Source of the DNA: a virus | DNA: 43,505 nt | Strand: one strand, 5' to 3' | IMG/VR virus record: IMGVR_UViG_3300017917_002269 | Coordinates: 1-43,505 of that record | Part shown: positions 32,101 through 39,134 of the stretch, one piece after another | Layout: each line of letters opens with the position of its first letter | Position numbering within the stretch: position 1 is the first letter of the stretch | Position numbers and translations under genes: made by a program | Notes under the pieces: generated by a model | What the model saw: only the letters and a program-made list of their open reading frames with translations | The model's database searches: none | Told to the model about the DNA's origin: nothing

Positions 32101-32343
32101 CTCGATATACCCCTTTATAATCTCACTTCCAGATATATTTAAAGAGCCGGTTAGATATACATCTTGATGTAGGGGATATAGGTAAGAAGCTGAAGCTCCT
32201 AAATCTACAATACTTTGAATAGAACCACTATACTTTTTAAGGAATGCCTTTCCGTCTACTGTATTAATAGCGATATCACCTAACGCCAGTTGGTTGACAG
32301 TTGGGATAGATCCTGATACTAATATGGTTCTAATTTGAGTCAT
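29167..32343 (-). CDS. Large tail fibre-like protein with deca-glycine hinge
   Basis: 1058 aa. The N-terminus 'MTQIRTILVSGSIPTVNQLA' then 'LGDIAINTVDGKAFLKKYSG' is a typical fibre opening ('l..GeiAiN..dgk.f.k'). The first 430 residues form a distinct beta-rich part. Ten glycines in a row (about residues 437-446; DNA 31006-31036) separate it from the second half, which has GSFTGS linkers, GIGT-type repeats, the cassette 'KGSGATSATTALRIENSSTT' and the module 'SGQLFAVTDSLTGSLFSVNT'. The C-terminus 'PTAVTGGIYYSASGDFYFGM' is short. It starts 1 nt inside the phoH stop (TAATG), so it shares the phoH message. Probable long or side fibre. Confidence 0.85.
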   Translation of the reverse strand: MTQIRTILVSGSIPTVNQLALGDIAINTVDGKAFLKKYSGSIQSIVDLGASASYLYPLHQDVYLTGSLNISGSEIIKGYIELQPVTTNIDTTKSASYIYVSGSTNDLYFSQNGNGYANTTRLRWLEGNLYTGLLNGGIITSASSTTFNISSGSGIIVNLNASINANPYPTVQYVNWGNLTNQTLTYLTSSIQTFVGIDSSGSIIQQTSPWTDGQYNTSIQIGTVLHQNKSTINGRISYPNVAYGYKQRTYDFIKAFGPLKLSGYTLFTSSSLGLTVGNGTAFADGRNYQVDPNNPSYIIDPGTNTSKVFRYYQSGSDFVQDTNGGLGYTGIDPTNYNPGGSGSLASVTPSRFTIQRVFWYPNSATQGIVVYYGNAEYTTLSEGILGIATEVFSEVENTKQNAVYLGAIVIRGNKDFTGTIGTDYQIIAGGLFRTSVGGGGGGGGGGSSTPAFPYTGSAEITGSLNVVGPVSASLFTGSFTGSLFGTASNALTASYLNPLAQTVRLTGSLVITGSVLISSSATFINIGPAVFTGSAGTGSAVSIYKSGSTAFDIQGSSGQLFAVTDSLTGSLFSVNTAAGLPVIEAFSDNTVNIGKFGTYPIKVAATGTLAIITGSFTGSFTGSATTAVTASFALTSSFPWFQTGSNIAYVGNNVGIAETNPRLRFTINTPAGGYWISMDRGNTTEGGNNPTWAVLNNADPASATYGWAWYDSSADGSFSLWRRSVSTTSSLVVKFDRNNGNTSFAANVRVTGSATNSLLVKGSGATSATTALRIENSSTTPSLTVLDNGFVGIRRSNPTVALDVSGSAIISGSVTVWNSLGISFFDGGGYGGGRIYGSYSYLNGEIFIRPLNSNSENFVFSPNNGMTIGGFTIGGTTGSPPAYGLAVSGSVGIGTRVPITQLDVSGSGRFTNGLTITGSTVTKGDFTVTGATTTDINTNTLNINAPLFTVPSFATPYSPSVSVRVVMYDAVSNALFVTASAPASPVIVNTIATGSIAASVEIGPAAAVPYFFLVQSGSVEMLKINAERVMVLEARTTVPTAVTGGIYYSASGDFYFGM
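31006..31036. repeat. Ten consecutive glycine codons
   Basis: Codons are GGA/GGC with one GGT, forming a GC-rich island in an AT-rich genome. The tract separates two halves of the fibre protein and is expected to act as a flexible hinge. Confidence 0.85.
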
Positions 32344-33032
32344 TAATTTCTATAGGTTGTAAATACGTCTAAGATTGGATCTACAACGGCATGCCTGTGA
32401 TTCTGCTTCAACGTAACAACTCTAACTTTAGGAACTTCTAATTCCAACTTCAAAAAGAAGTCAAAACCGGAATCTTTCTTATCTCGAAGGTCACATTGAG
32501 ACATATCCCCGCAGAAAACCATCTTAGAGTTAATTCCTAAACGTCCAATCATTAGTTCTGTTTGTCTCATAGAGGCATTTTGTGCCTCATCAATTAAAAC
32601 AAAACAGTTAGTAAATGTATTACCTCTCAAAAAACCGAAGGGAGACACTGTGACAACCCCTTCTGCGACTAGTTTATCTGTCTTTTCTTTTCCGATAAGC
32701 TCATACATTATATTATAAATAGGAGAAGTAAGATACGATAGCTTCTCATCTACATTACCCGGTAAGTGTCCGATATCTTCACCGGCAGTTACGTAAGGAC
32801 GGGCAATAATAATCTTCTCGATGTCTTTGTTAAATAGCATATCTAAGGCTACCTGAACTCCTAATAGGGTTTTTCCGGAACCAGCTTTGCCTTTAATGGC
32901 CGTAACGTCGTGAAGTAAGATTTCTGCTTTCGCTCTCTTCTGTTCTTCGTTTAAAGTGATACCAAACTTAATTGGTGTCTTAGGTCTTCTTTTTTCTTTG
33001 AAAACTTCTGCGGTGTGGTGATCGCTTGCCAT
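32343..33032 (-). CDS. phoH: PhoH-like ATPase
   Basis: 229 aa P-loop ATPase of the PhoH family, related to the N-terminal domain of some helicases. Visible motifs: Walker A 'GKAGSGKT' (48-55), 'RPYVTAGEDIGHLPG' (78-92, conserved in PhoH proteins), Walker B 'FVLIDEAQNAS' (144-154) and 'FCGDMSQCD' (173-181, sensor-like), then the end 'LKQNHRHAVVDPILDVFTTY'. Length is near the family norm for the ATPase domain alone. Its job in phages is not settled; RNA binding or unwinding and phosphate stress have been proposed for relatives. It sits right after the capsid gene and terminator, behind its own octamer, and overlaps the 1058-aa fibre gene start by 1 nt. Confidence 0.93.
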   Translation of the reverse strand: MASDHHTAEVFKEKRRPKTPIKFGITLNEEQKRAKAEILLHDVTAIKGKAGSGKTLLGVQVALDMLFNKDIEKIIIARPYVTAGEDIGHLPGNVDEKLSYLTSPIYNIMYELIGKEKTDKLVAEGVVTVSPFGFLRGNTFTNCFVLIDEAQNASMRQTELMIGRLGINSKMVFCGDMSQCDLRDKKDSGFDFFLKLELEVPKVRVVTLKQNHRHAVVDPILDVFTTYRN

Positions 33033-33045
33033 AAATGTATTTACT

Positions 33046-33053
33046 TATAAATA
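33046..33053 (-). promoter_or_regulatory. TATTTATA octamer between capsid terminator and phoH
   Basis: Preceded by C, 13 nt before the phoH ATG. It directly follows a strong hairpin terminator in the transcription direction, supporting a promoter role. Confidence 0.7.
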
Positions 33054-33056
33054 GAA

Positions 33057-33087
33057 TATAAAAAAAAAGCCTGGATTTCTCCAGGCT
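33057..33087 (-). terminator. Terminator after the major capsid gene
   Basis: On the minus strand AGCCTGG-AGAAAT-CCAGGCT is a 7-bp perfect stem with a 6-nt loop, then a run of nine T. The stem is 26 nt downstream of the capsid stop. It is the strongest terminator in the window. Confidence 0.92.
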
Positions 33088-33113
33088 CTTCTTTAAGATT
33101 TTGATGGTTTATC

Positions 33114-34754
33114 TTACAAAGTGTTCAAGCCACTTACGTAGATTTTTCCATAAAATTCGGGCCTCACCATCTTCTTAGCGTATCTAGTCAAAAGACCTTT
33201 TCTTGGTACGAAAGTATCAGGATCATACACCAAAGGAGTCATGATCAACGGAATGTAAGGAGCAAATACAGCACCAGTTTCCAAGAATTGACTACCTTTG
33301 AAGCCCATCAAGATGGTGTTTTCCTTCATGTAAGGGTTCTTGTAGATGGTGTATCTGTTGTTGATTTGACCCATTTTCTGTACACCGAAAGCGTAGCTAG
33401 CTACAGTAACGTCACCGTTAGAGGTAGAAGCAAAGCCTGGGATACTTTCCAAGATGGTAGCAACTGTAGGAGATACTACGCAGAAGTTAGCACCACCACG
33501 CAAAGTTCTTTGGTGAATGATGTTAGACAATTTCTGCATCTTAGTTCCTAAAGTCTGGAACCATTGACCTTGAGTGTTGTAGAAACCTAAGCTCTGATCA
33601 AAAGCAGTGCTAGCTGCGTTGATAGCTTGGTTGTTAATAGCAGACCAGTACTCAGTACCAGCAGCAGCTGATTCGATCAACATGTCAAGGATTTCTAAGT
33701 CGATTTCCAAAGAAATGTACTCAGACATTACAGCAGTCAATTCAGCTTCAGCATCCAAAGAATGGTAAGCGTTCAAATCTTGAGCGAATTCAGGAGTCCA
33801 TTGTGCTTTCAATTTCTTGGTCTTAGCAACGATGGCTTCAGATCTCATTTGAACGTTAATCTGAGGGATAACGATTTCAGAAGCAGACTCACCGTTAGGT
33901 ACAGCGTAAGCAGCACCTGCTTCGAAGTCACCTCTTGCGTTGTCTTTAGTTAACTTGTTGTACTCAACCAACCAAGTAGAATCTACTACAGGAGAAGATC
34001 CAGCTGAACCGGTGAAGAAGAAGTTAATTACGTTACCGCTCAAAGTGGTGAACTCTTGCAACAAGGTAGAAACACCGAATGTTGAACCAGAAGTTGCGAT
34101 AAAACCTCTAACCGCTAAAGGATCTAAATCAGAAGAGATAGAAGCAGTAGGGATAGAAACTTTCTTAATTCTACCAGCAACAGCTGAAGCAGAATAATCA
34201 GAGTTAAAGTTTACTTCAGCGAAAGAAGCAGAAGCCACAGCGTAGCTAGCAGCAGATGAGCTTACAGAAGCTGAGAATTGGTTAGTAGAGTAGGTGAAAC
34301 GACCAGCTCCGTATAAAGCACCAGTTGAGGTGTTACCGAAGTTCTCTGATGGGGTACCATACATAGAGTTACCAGAGGTAAAAGGATTCTTAGTAGTTCC
34401 GTATTGGAAATCCAAGAAGAATACAAGACCTGAAGGAAGGTTCATAGGCTGAACTGAAACGAATTCTTTAGCAGCGATTTGACCGAACACCTTACGCACT
34501 AAAGGTAAAGCGATACCAGCCCACTGCTCACCAGTACCGGTTGTAAAGCTAGCACCAGTTCCAGTGTTAGATTGCTCGATAACCAACTGTTTAGCTTGGT
34601 TTTCAAGAATCATAGACATGTTATTTTTTTCAGTTTCGTTGCCCATACCTTCTAAAAGGCCAGTAGCACCCCACTTTTTTGCTAATCTAGCAGCGTCAGA
34701 TTGCAAACTCTGCCAGGGGTTAGCAGATTCGAGTAATGATTGTACGTTTGACAT
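33114..34754 (-). CDS. gp23: Major capsid protein, T4 gp23-like
   Basis: 546 aa (T4 gp23 is 521). HK97-fold coat protein of the T4 type. The N-terminal region with 'MSNVQSLLESANPWQSLQSD' and 'ATGLLEGMGNETEKNNMSMI' looks like the removable prohead segment. Possible gp21-type cut sites ([IL]-x-E) include 'LLE' at 33-35 and 'ILE' at 49-51. Further marks are 'LPLVRKVFGQIAAKEFVSVQ' then 'PMNLPSGLVFFLDFQYG' (about 81-118), the conserved gp23 'RKVF...iAkelVgVQPM' block, and a C-terminal 'APYIPLIMTPLVYDPDTFVP' then 'RKGLLTRYAKKMVRPEFYGK'. It follows the scaffold gene and ends at a strong terminator, all as expected for a highly expressed gene. No octamer lies in front, so it should depend on the scaffold's leader. 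Confidence 0.95.
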   Translation of the reverse strand: MSNVQSLLESANPWQSLQSDAARLAKKWGATGLLEGMGNETEKNNMSMILENQAKQLVIEQSNTGTGASFTTGTGEQWAGIALPLVRKVFGQIAAKEFVSVQPMNLPSGLVFFLDFQYGTTKNPFTSGNSMYGTPSENFGNTSTGALYGAGRFTYSTNQFSASVSSSAASYAVASASFAEVNFNSDYSASAVAGRIKKVSIPTASISSDLDPLAVRGFIATSGSTFGVSTLLQEFTTLSGNVINFFFTGSAGSSPVVDSTWLVEYNKLTKDNARGDFEAGAAYAVPNGESASEIVIPQINVQMRSEAIVAKTKKLKAQWTPEFAQDLNAYHSLDAEAELTAVMSEYISLEIDLEILDMLIESAAAGTEYWSAINNQAINAASTAFDQSLGFYNTQGQWFQTLGTKMQKLSNIIHQRTLRGGANFCVVSPTVATILESIPGFASTSNGDVTVASYAFGVQKMGQINNRYTIYKNPYMKENTILMGFKGSQFLETGAVFAPYIPLIMTPLVYDPDTFVPRKGLLTRYAKKMVRPEFYGKIYVSGLNTL

Positions 34755-34783
34755 TGTATTAATGTGTAGTAATTTTTATTTTT

Positions 34784-35752
34784 TTATAAGCCTGCAAGTT
34801 TTCTCATTCTTTCGAATACCGGATTAACATCTACCACAGGCTGTTTTGGTGAAGTTCCGACGGGTTTTGAAGCAAACCCTTTGCTTTCTCTTACCAACTC
34901 TTTCTTAGCAACTCTTTCAAGTCCTTCGTTTAGAGTTTCGAATACCAACTTAACTTCTTTTACTGATTCAGCTTTGTCGAAAGCAGTTAATACTTTCACT
35001 TTCTGAGCTTCAGTTAGGTTTTTAGCCTTGAAAATTTTGTTGGTGTAAAGAAGTTTAGAATTTAACAAGTTAATCTCGTGTAATTCTGACTTCAATGTGT
35101 TAATAGTCTCGAGAGCTTCAGCTAATTCTGATTCCATGGCTTTCATCTTCTTAGTCTTTTCCTCATCCTCTTCTGCTTTCTTAGCTTCTTTCATTGGCTC
35201 TTCTTCGTGAGACACTTCAGCAATTTCCTCTTCTGCAGATACTTCTTCTTCAGCACCCATTTCAGGCTCTTCCATTTCAGCACCAGCTTCATCTTCCATT
35301 CCTTCGTGACCAGCTTCTAATTCGCCAGCTTCGATCATTTCGTCTACCACTTCTTCAATAAATTTCTTCAAGTCTTCTTCGGACATTTCTTCAAGATCAA
35401 CTTCAACCTCTTCTTCTTCTTTTTCACCTTCTTCAGATCCTTCTTCTTCCTCTTCTTTCTCCTCTTCTTCGGCAATATTGCCATGAGCAGTCGGAGTAGT
35501 TTTGGGGTCGTTCATAAGATCTTCACTTTCTTCAAGCTCTCTTAAAAGCTCTTCGATTTCAGCGTCGGTGGTGTCTAAAGCTTCGGTCTTAACTTCTTCT
35601 TCTTCTTCCATGTCCATCATTTTCTTTTCGAACATCGATTTCAAATGTGGTGTGAAAGCCTCCTCTAATGCAGCTTTTGCATTAGTGATAGCGACTTCCT
35701 TTACAGCTTTTGCATCAGCAATAGCCTCTTTTAACAATTCTCTGTTTGTCAT
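34784..35752 (-). CDS. gp22: Prohead scaffold protein, T4 gp22-like
   Basis: 322 aa, the internal core that shapes the prohead and is later degraded by the protease. It begins 'MTNRELLKEAIADAKAVKEV' and has a long Glu-rich, repeat-like central stretch (about residues 48-210). A C-terminal coiled-coil region follows with 'LLNSKLLYTNKIFKAKNLTE' and 'QKVKVLTAFDKAESVKEVKL', a segment typical of gp22-family scaffolds, then 'VVDVNPVFERMRKLAGL' at the end. T4 gp22 is 269 aa; the extra length is in the acidic part. Order protease, scaffold, capsid is that of T4. It has a 101-nt structured leader and shares its message with the capsid gene. Confidence 0.87.
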   Translation of the reverse strand: MTNRELLKEAIADAKAVKEVAITNAKAALEEAFTPHLKSMFEKKMMDMEEEEEVKTEALDTTDAEIEELLRELEESEDLMNDPKTTPTAHGNIAEEEEKEEEEEGSEEGEKEEEEVEVDLEEMSEEDLKKFIEEVVDEMIEAGELEAGHEGMEDEAGAEMEEPEMGAEEEVSAEEEIAEVSHEEEPMKEAKKAEEDEEKTKKMKAMESELAEALETINTLKSELHEINLLNSKLLYTNKIFKAKNLTEAQKVKVLTAFDKAESVKEVKLVFETLNEGLERVAKKELVRESKGFASKPVGTSPKQPVVDVNPVFERMRKLAGL

Positions 35753-35853
35753 TTTCCTAATAATAGTTTTTTTGGGAAATACGCTTATTAATAAGAGCGT
35801 AATAATTTTTTAGAGCAATAAGTGGTACCACATTAGATCGTGGTACATACAAA
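35753..35853 (-). promoter_or_regulatory. Structured 5' leader of scaffold-capsid operon
   Basis: Between the octamer and the ATG at 35752. On the minus strand GTACCAC-GATCTAAT-GTGGTAC gives a 7-bp stem-loop near the 5' end, and ACGCT-cttattaata-AGCGT gives a second about 25 nt further on. It is the longest leader seen here and belongs to the most highly expressed virion genes. It could protect the message or control translation. Confidence 0.5.
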
Positions 35854-35861
35854 TATAAATA
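35854..35861 (-). promoter_or_regulatory. TATTTATA octamer for scaffold-capsid operon
   Basis: Preceded by C; placed between the terminator of the protease gene and the 101-nt scaffold leader. Confidence 0.7.
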
Positions 35862-35868
35862 GCTACTA

Positions 35869-35909
35869 TTTTACCAAAAATAAAAAACCCTCCTTTTTTA
35901 AGGGAGGGT
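35869..35909 (-). terminator. Terminator after prohead protease gene
   Basis: On the minus strand ACCCTCC, a 9-nt loop (CTTAAAAAA) and GGAGGGT form a 7-bp stem (35887-35909), followed by TTTTTATTTTT. A smaller GGGAT-AGC-ATCCC hairpin (35917-35929) sits just upstream. Confidence 0.88.
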
Positions 35910-35937
35910 CCGTCAAGGGATGCTATCCCAAGAAAGG

Positions 35938-36540
35938 TTAGAATATTGGACAGCTACCATGAGCACATAAGATCTCTCTTATAATCTCATTAGCTTTGTC
36001 ATATTTATTTACGGTTTTTGTTAACCCCTCATGCAAAGGAGTCATCCAAGAACCCGGATTTGATGGAGTAGATACAAAATCCCAACATAGTAATTCAAAG
36101 TCCTCTTGAACTTCTAATGTCTCTCCCATCTGTCTTACTGAGCCCATCCCTCTAGATGATACACCAACGGTAATACCTGAACCAATTAAGGCTTGTAGTA
36201 TGTTTCCGGATGGGGTTGGAAGGATTTCAATCCTACCCATAATATGATCACCATCCCACCAAATATCTTTGATGTTATGACATACATTTTTAAGGTTAAT
36301 TACAGTAGATTCGGGGTGATCTAGTTCACCAACTGCTCTATTCTCTTTAACGGAACTCATGTACTTATTGATTTCCCTATCCCAAATCTTTTTACTGTAG
36401 TACCTTCCATTACCGTTCTTTATCTCAGCGGTTGCTAAAACACCTTCTACCAAAGGAAGACCAGAACCATCCTTTGCTTCTGTTAATTTAAAAGCTCGGG
36501 GTTGAAAGGATATAGTCTCAATAAGTAAACTCTTATCCAT
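35938..36540 (-). CDS. gp21: Prohead protease, T4 gp21-like serine protease
   Basis: 200 aa maturation protease that cleaves scaffold and capsid N-termini inside the prohead. Motifs: 'VEGVLATAEIKNGNGRYYSK' (31-50), 'GELDHPES' with His75 as the likely catalytic His, 'HIMGRIEILPTPSGNILQAL' (99-118), 'GVSSRGMGSV' with Ser128/129 as the likely nucleophile, and 'LLCWDFVSTPSNPG' with Asp154. This His...Ser...Asp order is that of gp21/HK97-type prohead proteases. T4 gp21 is 212 aa, so the length fits. It sits right after the 493-aa gene (TAATG overlap) and before a strong terminator, upstream of the scaffold it would process. The end 'ILCAHGSCPIF' has two Cys of unknown purpose. Confidence 0.93.
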   Translation of the reverse strand: MDKSLLIETISFQPRAFKLTEAKDGSGLPLVEGVLATAEIKNGNGRYYSKKIWDREINKYMSSVKENRAVGELDHPESTVINLKNVCHNIKDIWWDGDHIMGRIEILPTPSGNILQALIGSGITVGVSSRGMGSVRQMGETLEVQEDFELLCWDFVSTPSNPGSWMTPLHEGLTKTVNKYDKANEIIREILCAHGSCPIF

Positions 36541-38021
36541 TATTTTAATTTTAAATTTTTTGCGTTAATTAATTCTCTAACCATACCAGACCAAGATTCT
36601 TTCTTTGGTTTTGGAGCAGTATCTCTCTTCATAGAAGCAAAAATTCTATCTCTATCAGGGTCTGCAGGAGGAGTAAAAGGCTTTTCCTTTTCTTTCTCTT
36701 CCATTACAGTAGTGTTTTCACCTGCTGCTGTCTGCATTACAGACTTATCCTTTACTCTTTTAGCTGCCTTAGCTTTTTGCTTTTCGTATAAAGCTTTTTT
36801 CTTACTTAGTAAAGCAATATCTTTCTTAAGCTCTTTTACTGCTTTCTTATCAACCATATCCTTGACATCATCACCCTCAGTTACGGTCATTTTATTGGTT
36901 AATTCTTCGATCTTTTCTTGAACTTTGCTGATTCTATGATCCCAAGCAGCTACTTCGCCCATCTTTTCAATTTCAGCAATATGCTTTTCGATAGCTCTTT
37001 TCTTAGCTTCTGAAAGTGTTTCATGCTTAGGTGTTCTGATGCCTTTAACTCCCTGTCTTACATCATCTTCTTCTTCTGATCCTGCAATACCGGTTACGTC
37101 TAGTTCGTCTATTTCATGACCTTTAGTTTTATTGGGGTGTGTACTACTACCTTCGCCCTCTTTAACTCCTAACTTTTCATAGTTCAGCAATGAGTTTGCA
37201 AGATATCGATCCAGTCCCACCTTATTATTTATTGTAGATAACTTAAACAACATTTGTTTTTTAGAAACATCGTTTATTCCGCTTGCTTTTACGAACTCAG
37301 TAAATTTTTCTTTAGCTTTTTCAAAATCAGGTTCTCCCCAAACTTCTGGTGCTAGTTTTTCTAAGCTCGATTTAATATCAATAGTATCTGCTACACCCTT
37401 TACTTTGTTAGGAAGGACTTTTCTTTTATATTCTGTACCGTCTACAGCTTCATTCAAGTTAACAGGTTCCATTCCTGAGGATTTGTATTTACCTGTTACT
37501 TCCTTTGTTGGCCCTAGGCCGGGATGGTTTTCAGTATATCCTAAACCTTTGATTCCAAATTCTCCGTTTTTAACGTAGAATAAAGGATCTTTTTCAAGGT
37601 TCTTAACTACGATTGCTTTAATCTCATCCTCTGTCTTTTCAGCATTCTTAGGATCTTTCATTTCAGCATAATAGCCTTTAAGCATTTCTGCTGTAGAAAT
37701 GTTATTGTTGTTTTTAGCTTTATAATCGTAGCCGGCAGTTTCTTTCTCAGTTACTGATTTATCAGTATCTTTCAGATCTGCTTTAACACTCTCTGTATTT
37801 TCTTTAAAGATCTTAAACCAGTCTGGTGTTTCAGGTCTTTTAGCTGACACCAATACCATTTCGTTGATGATTCCTTTCTCAGTGAGAGAATGGATAACTT
37901 GATCAAACGTTTGAACGTTACTGATATACTGAGGGAATTGAGCTTTAGCTTCTTTTAAGAAGATTTCTTTATTGCCTTTACCTTCTTTGATAAGATTGTA
38001 TTGATTCTGTAGGCTTTTCAT
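36540..38021 (-). CDS. Large charged coiled-coil protein, candidate prohead core protein
   Basis: 493 aa, strongly charged, with long helical and coiled-coil stretches ('SEAKKRAIEKHIAEIEKMGE', 'HRISKVQEKIEELTNKMTVT', 'KELKKDIALLSKKKALYEKQ'). It starts 'KSLQNQYNLIKEGKGNKEIF' and ends 'WSGMVRELINAKNLKLK'. No family recognised. Its place between the portal and the protease, where T4 has the prohead core genes 67 and 68, makes a core or accessory scaffold role plausible. T4 gp67 and gp68 are much smaller (80 and 141 aa), so this is an analogy by position. Its last part ends with a basic helix like other core proteins. It leads a two-gene unit with the protease. Confidence 0.75.
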   Translation of the reverse strand: MKSLQNQYNLIKEGKGNKEIFLKEAKAQFPQYISNVQTFDQVIHSLTEKGIINEMVLVSAKRPETPDWFKIFKENTESVKADLKDTDKSVTEKETAGYDYKAKNNNNISTAEMLKGYYAEMKDPKNAEKTEDEIKAIVVKNLEKDPLFYVKNGEFGIKGLGYTENHPGLGPTKEVTGKYKSSGMEPVNLNEAVDGTEYKRKVLPNKVKGVADTIDIKSSLEKLAPEVWGEPDFEKAKEKFTEFVKASGINDVSKKQMLFKLSTINNKVGLDRYLANSLLNYEKLGVKEGEGSSTHPNKTKGHEIDELDVTGIAGSEEEDDVRQGVKGIRTPKHETLSEAKKRAIEKHIAEIEKMGEVAAWDHRISKVQEKIEELTNKMTVTEGDDVKDMVDKKAVKELKKDIALLSKKKALYEKQKAKAAKRVKDKSVMQTAAGENTTVMEEKEKEKPFTPPADPDRDRIFASMKRDTAPKPKKESWSGMVRELINAKNLKLK

Positions 38022-38025
38022 ATGT

Positions 38026-38033
38026 TATAAATA
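38026..38033 (-). promoter_or_regulatory. TATTTATA octamer before 493-aa core-type gene
   Basis: Preceded by C; 4 nt before the ATG at 38021, in the 20-nt gap after the small basic gene. Confidence 0.6.
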
Positions 38034-38041
38034 GGTATTGT

Positions 38042-38266
38042 TTATTTCCAAAGATCTTTATACACCATACCCTTGGCTGCTTTACGTACTTTATTTTTAT
38101 TGACAAGCTTCCAGCCCATCTTTAAGTAGTAATTACGTGCGGCACCTTGAGCATTCTTGTTTGGATTAAAAGCGTATGGTGTGTTGTAACTACCAGCTGC
38201 TCCAGAGGTTGACTCTTCTTTAAGCCACTGCTTAAGCTTCTCCTTCAACTGTGCTCTGGTTGCCAT
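38042..38266 (-). CDS. Small basic protein in head module, unknown function
   Basis: 74 aa, Lys-rich: 'ATRAQLKEKLKQWLKEESTS', 'YNTPYAFNPNKNAQGAARNY', 'KVRKAAKGMVYKDLWK'. I recall similar short proteins ('...tPyAF...') next to the protease/portal genes in environmental T4-like phages. Size and location between portal and protease resemble gp67/gp68 of T4, small prohead core proteins, but I see no sequence evidence for that. Its start overlaps the previous stop (TAATG), so it is made with the 277-aa protein. Confidence 0.75.
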   Translation of the reverse strand: MATRAQLKEKLKQWLKEESTSGAAGSYNTPYAFNPNKNAQGAARNYYLKMGWKLVNKNKVRKAAKGMVYKDLWK

Positions 38267-39099
38267 TAAAGTTCATTAAGTAGTTCGTAGTATTGTAATA
38301 AGTTAATGATACAATCGTTAGTAACCTTTTCTGTTTTACCTAATGGTTGAACGTACTTTAAAACTTCTGTAAGTTTAATTTTTAGTACTTCGTCTTCAAG
38401 TTTAGCTGTTTTAGCTTCCAGTAAACCTTGTACTTCTACAATTTTTGTATTGTAATAATGTTTCAACTTATCTGTATTATCAACCGCTGTGACAACCTCT
38501 CTTAACACTTCTTTTTGCTGTGTTGTTAAATGATCATACTTCTCATTAAACTTATCTAACAGCATTTTATATGTTAAGATACGTAGGTCTTTGCTATACC
38601 CTTTGTATTCTTCTAGAAGTTCATCCGATTGTACTACTGTTGGTGCTTTAGTTAGGTGTTCAAGAAGTGTAATCTTATTGTTAATTACTGTTTCTGGAGC
38701 TACCTTCTCTGAGGATTGATTTTCGATTAGGTTATTTAATGCTGCGAATACTTTGTAATTACCTACTTTAGCTTTAAAGAAATTTTCTACGTTGTAGTTT
38801 TCTTTGATTTCTCTAACTAGGTTGTACTTTTGCTTTCTAATCTCAGTCCTCTTTAGTTTTGTAGATGTCTCTACTAATGTATTAATAACCATCTCAGCCT
38901 TAGCTTCGGTTAAGTTTTTATAAGCTCCTAACTGTTCGTATAGCTTATATTCTTTTCCTAATTCAGTATTAACAAAATACTTCTTCAGTATATTAATAGC
39001 GGTAGAGTTCTTCCCCTCTAAAGTATCAGAGGTGATCTGCCTTACTAGAAGTTCAAAAAGAAGTCCCGTATTCTTAAACTTTGAATGTTTTATTGACAT
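38266..39099 (-). CDS. Helical protein between portal and protease, unknown function
   Basis: 277 aa, almost fully helical and rich in Lys, Glu and Leu: 'KNTGLLFELLVRQITSDTLE', 'EAKAEMVINTLVETSTKLKR', 'YKVFAALNNLIENQSSEKVA', 'HYYNTKIVEVQGLLEAKTAK', ending 'DCIINLLQYYELLNEL'. No catalytic motif, signal peptide or TM. By location it may be a prohead core component or a portal partner. I recall proteins with the same 'SIKHSKFKNTGLLFELLVRQ' opening in related environmental phage genomes, always unnamed. Preceded by a TATTTATT variant octamer. Confidence 0.78.
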   Translation of the reverse strand: MSIKHSKFKNTGLLFELLVRQITSDTLEGKNSTAINILKKYFVNTELGKEYKLYEQLGAYKNLTEAKAEMVINTLVETSTKLKRTEIRKQKYNLVREIKENYNVENFFKAKVGNYKVFAALNNLIENQSSEKVAPETVINNKITLLEHLTKAPTVVQSDELLEEYKGYSKDLRILTYKMLLDKFNEKYDHLTTQQKEVLREVVTAVDNTDKLKHYYNTKIVEVQGLLEAKTAKLEDEVLKIKLTEVLKYVQPLGKTEKVTNDCIINLLQYYELLNEL

Positions 39100-39115
39100 C
39101 TATCGATGGTTTTAT

Positions 39116-39123
39116 AATAAATA
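39116..39123 (-). promoter_or_regulatory. TATTTATT variant octamer before 277-aa gene
   Basis: Coding-strand TATTTATT preceded by A; 16 nt before the ATG at 39099, in the 35-nt gap after the portal gene. Confidence 0.45.
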
Positions 39124-39134
39124 TGTGTTAAATG

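Noticed and set aside
11413-32721. Further TATAAATA (plus strand) copies inside genes at 11413, 20252, 24940, 26402, 29800 and 32714
   Set aside because: They coincide with codons for Ile/Phe/Tyr-Ile-Ser and similar and lie far from starts. I did not call them promoters; 26402 is 118 nt from a start and remains possible.
35502-35813. 103-codon open frame on the plus strand, opposite the scaffold gene
   Set aside because: It is the antisense reading of the Glu-rich stretch, giving Ser-rich low-complexity sequence. It conflicts with the well supported scaffold gene.
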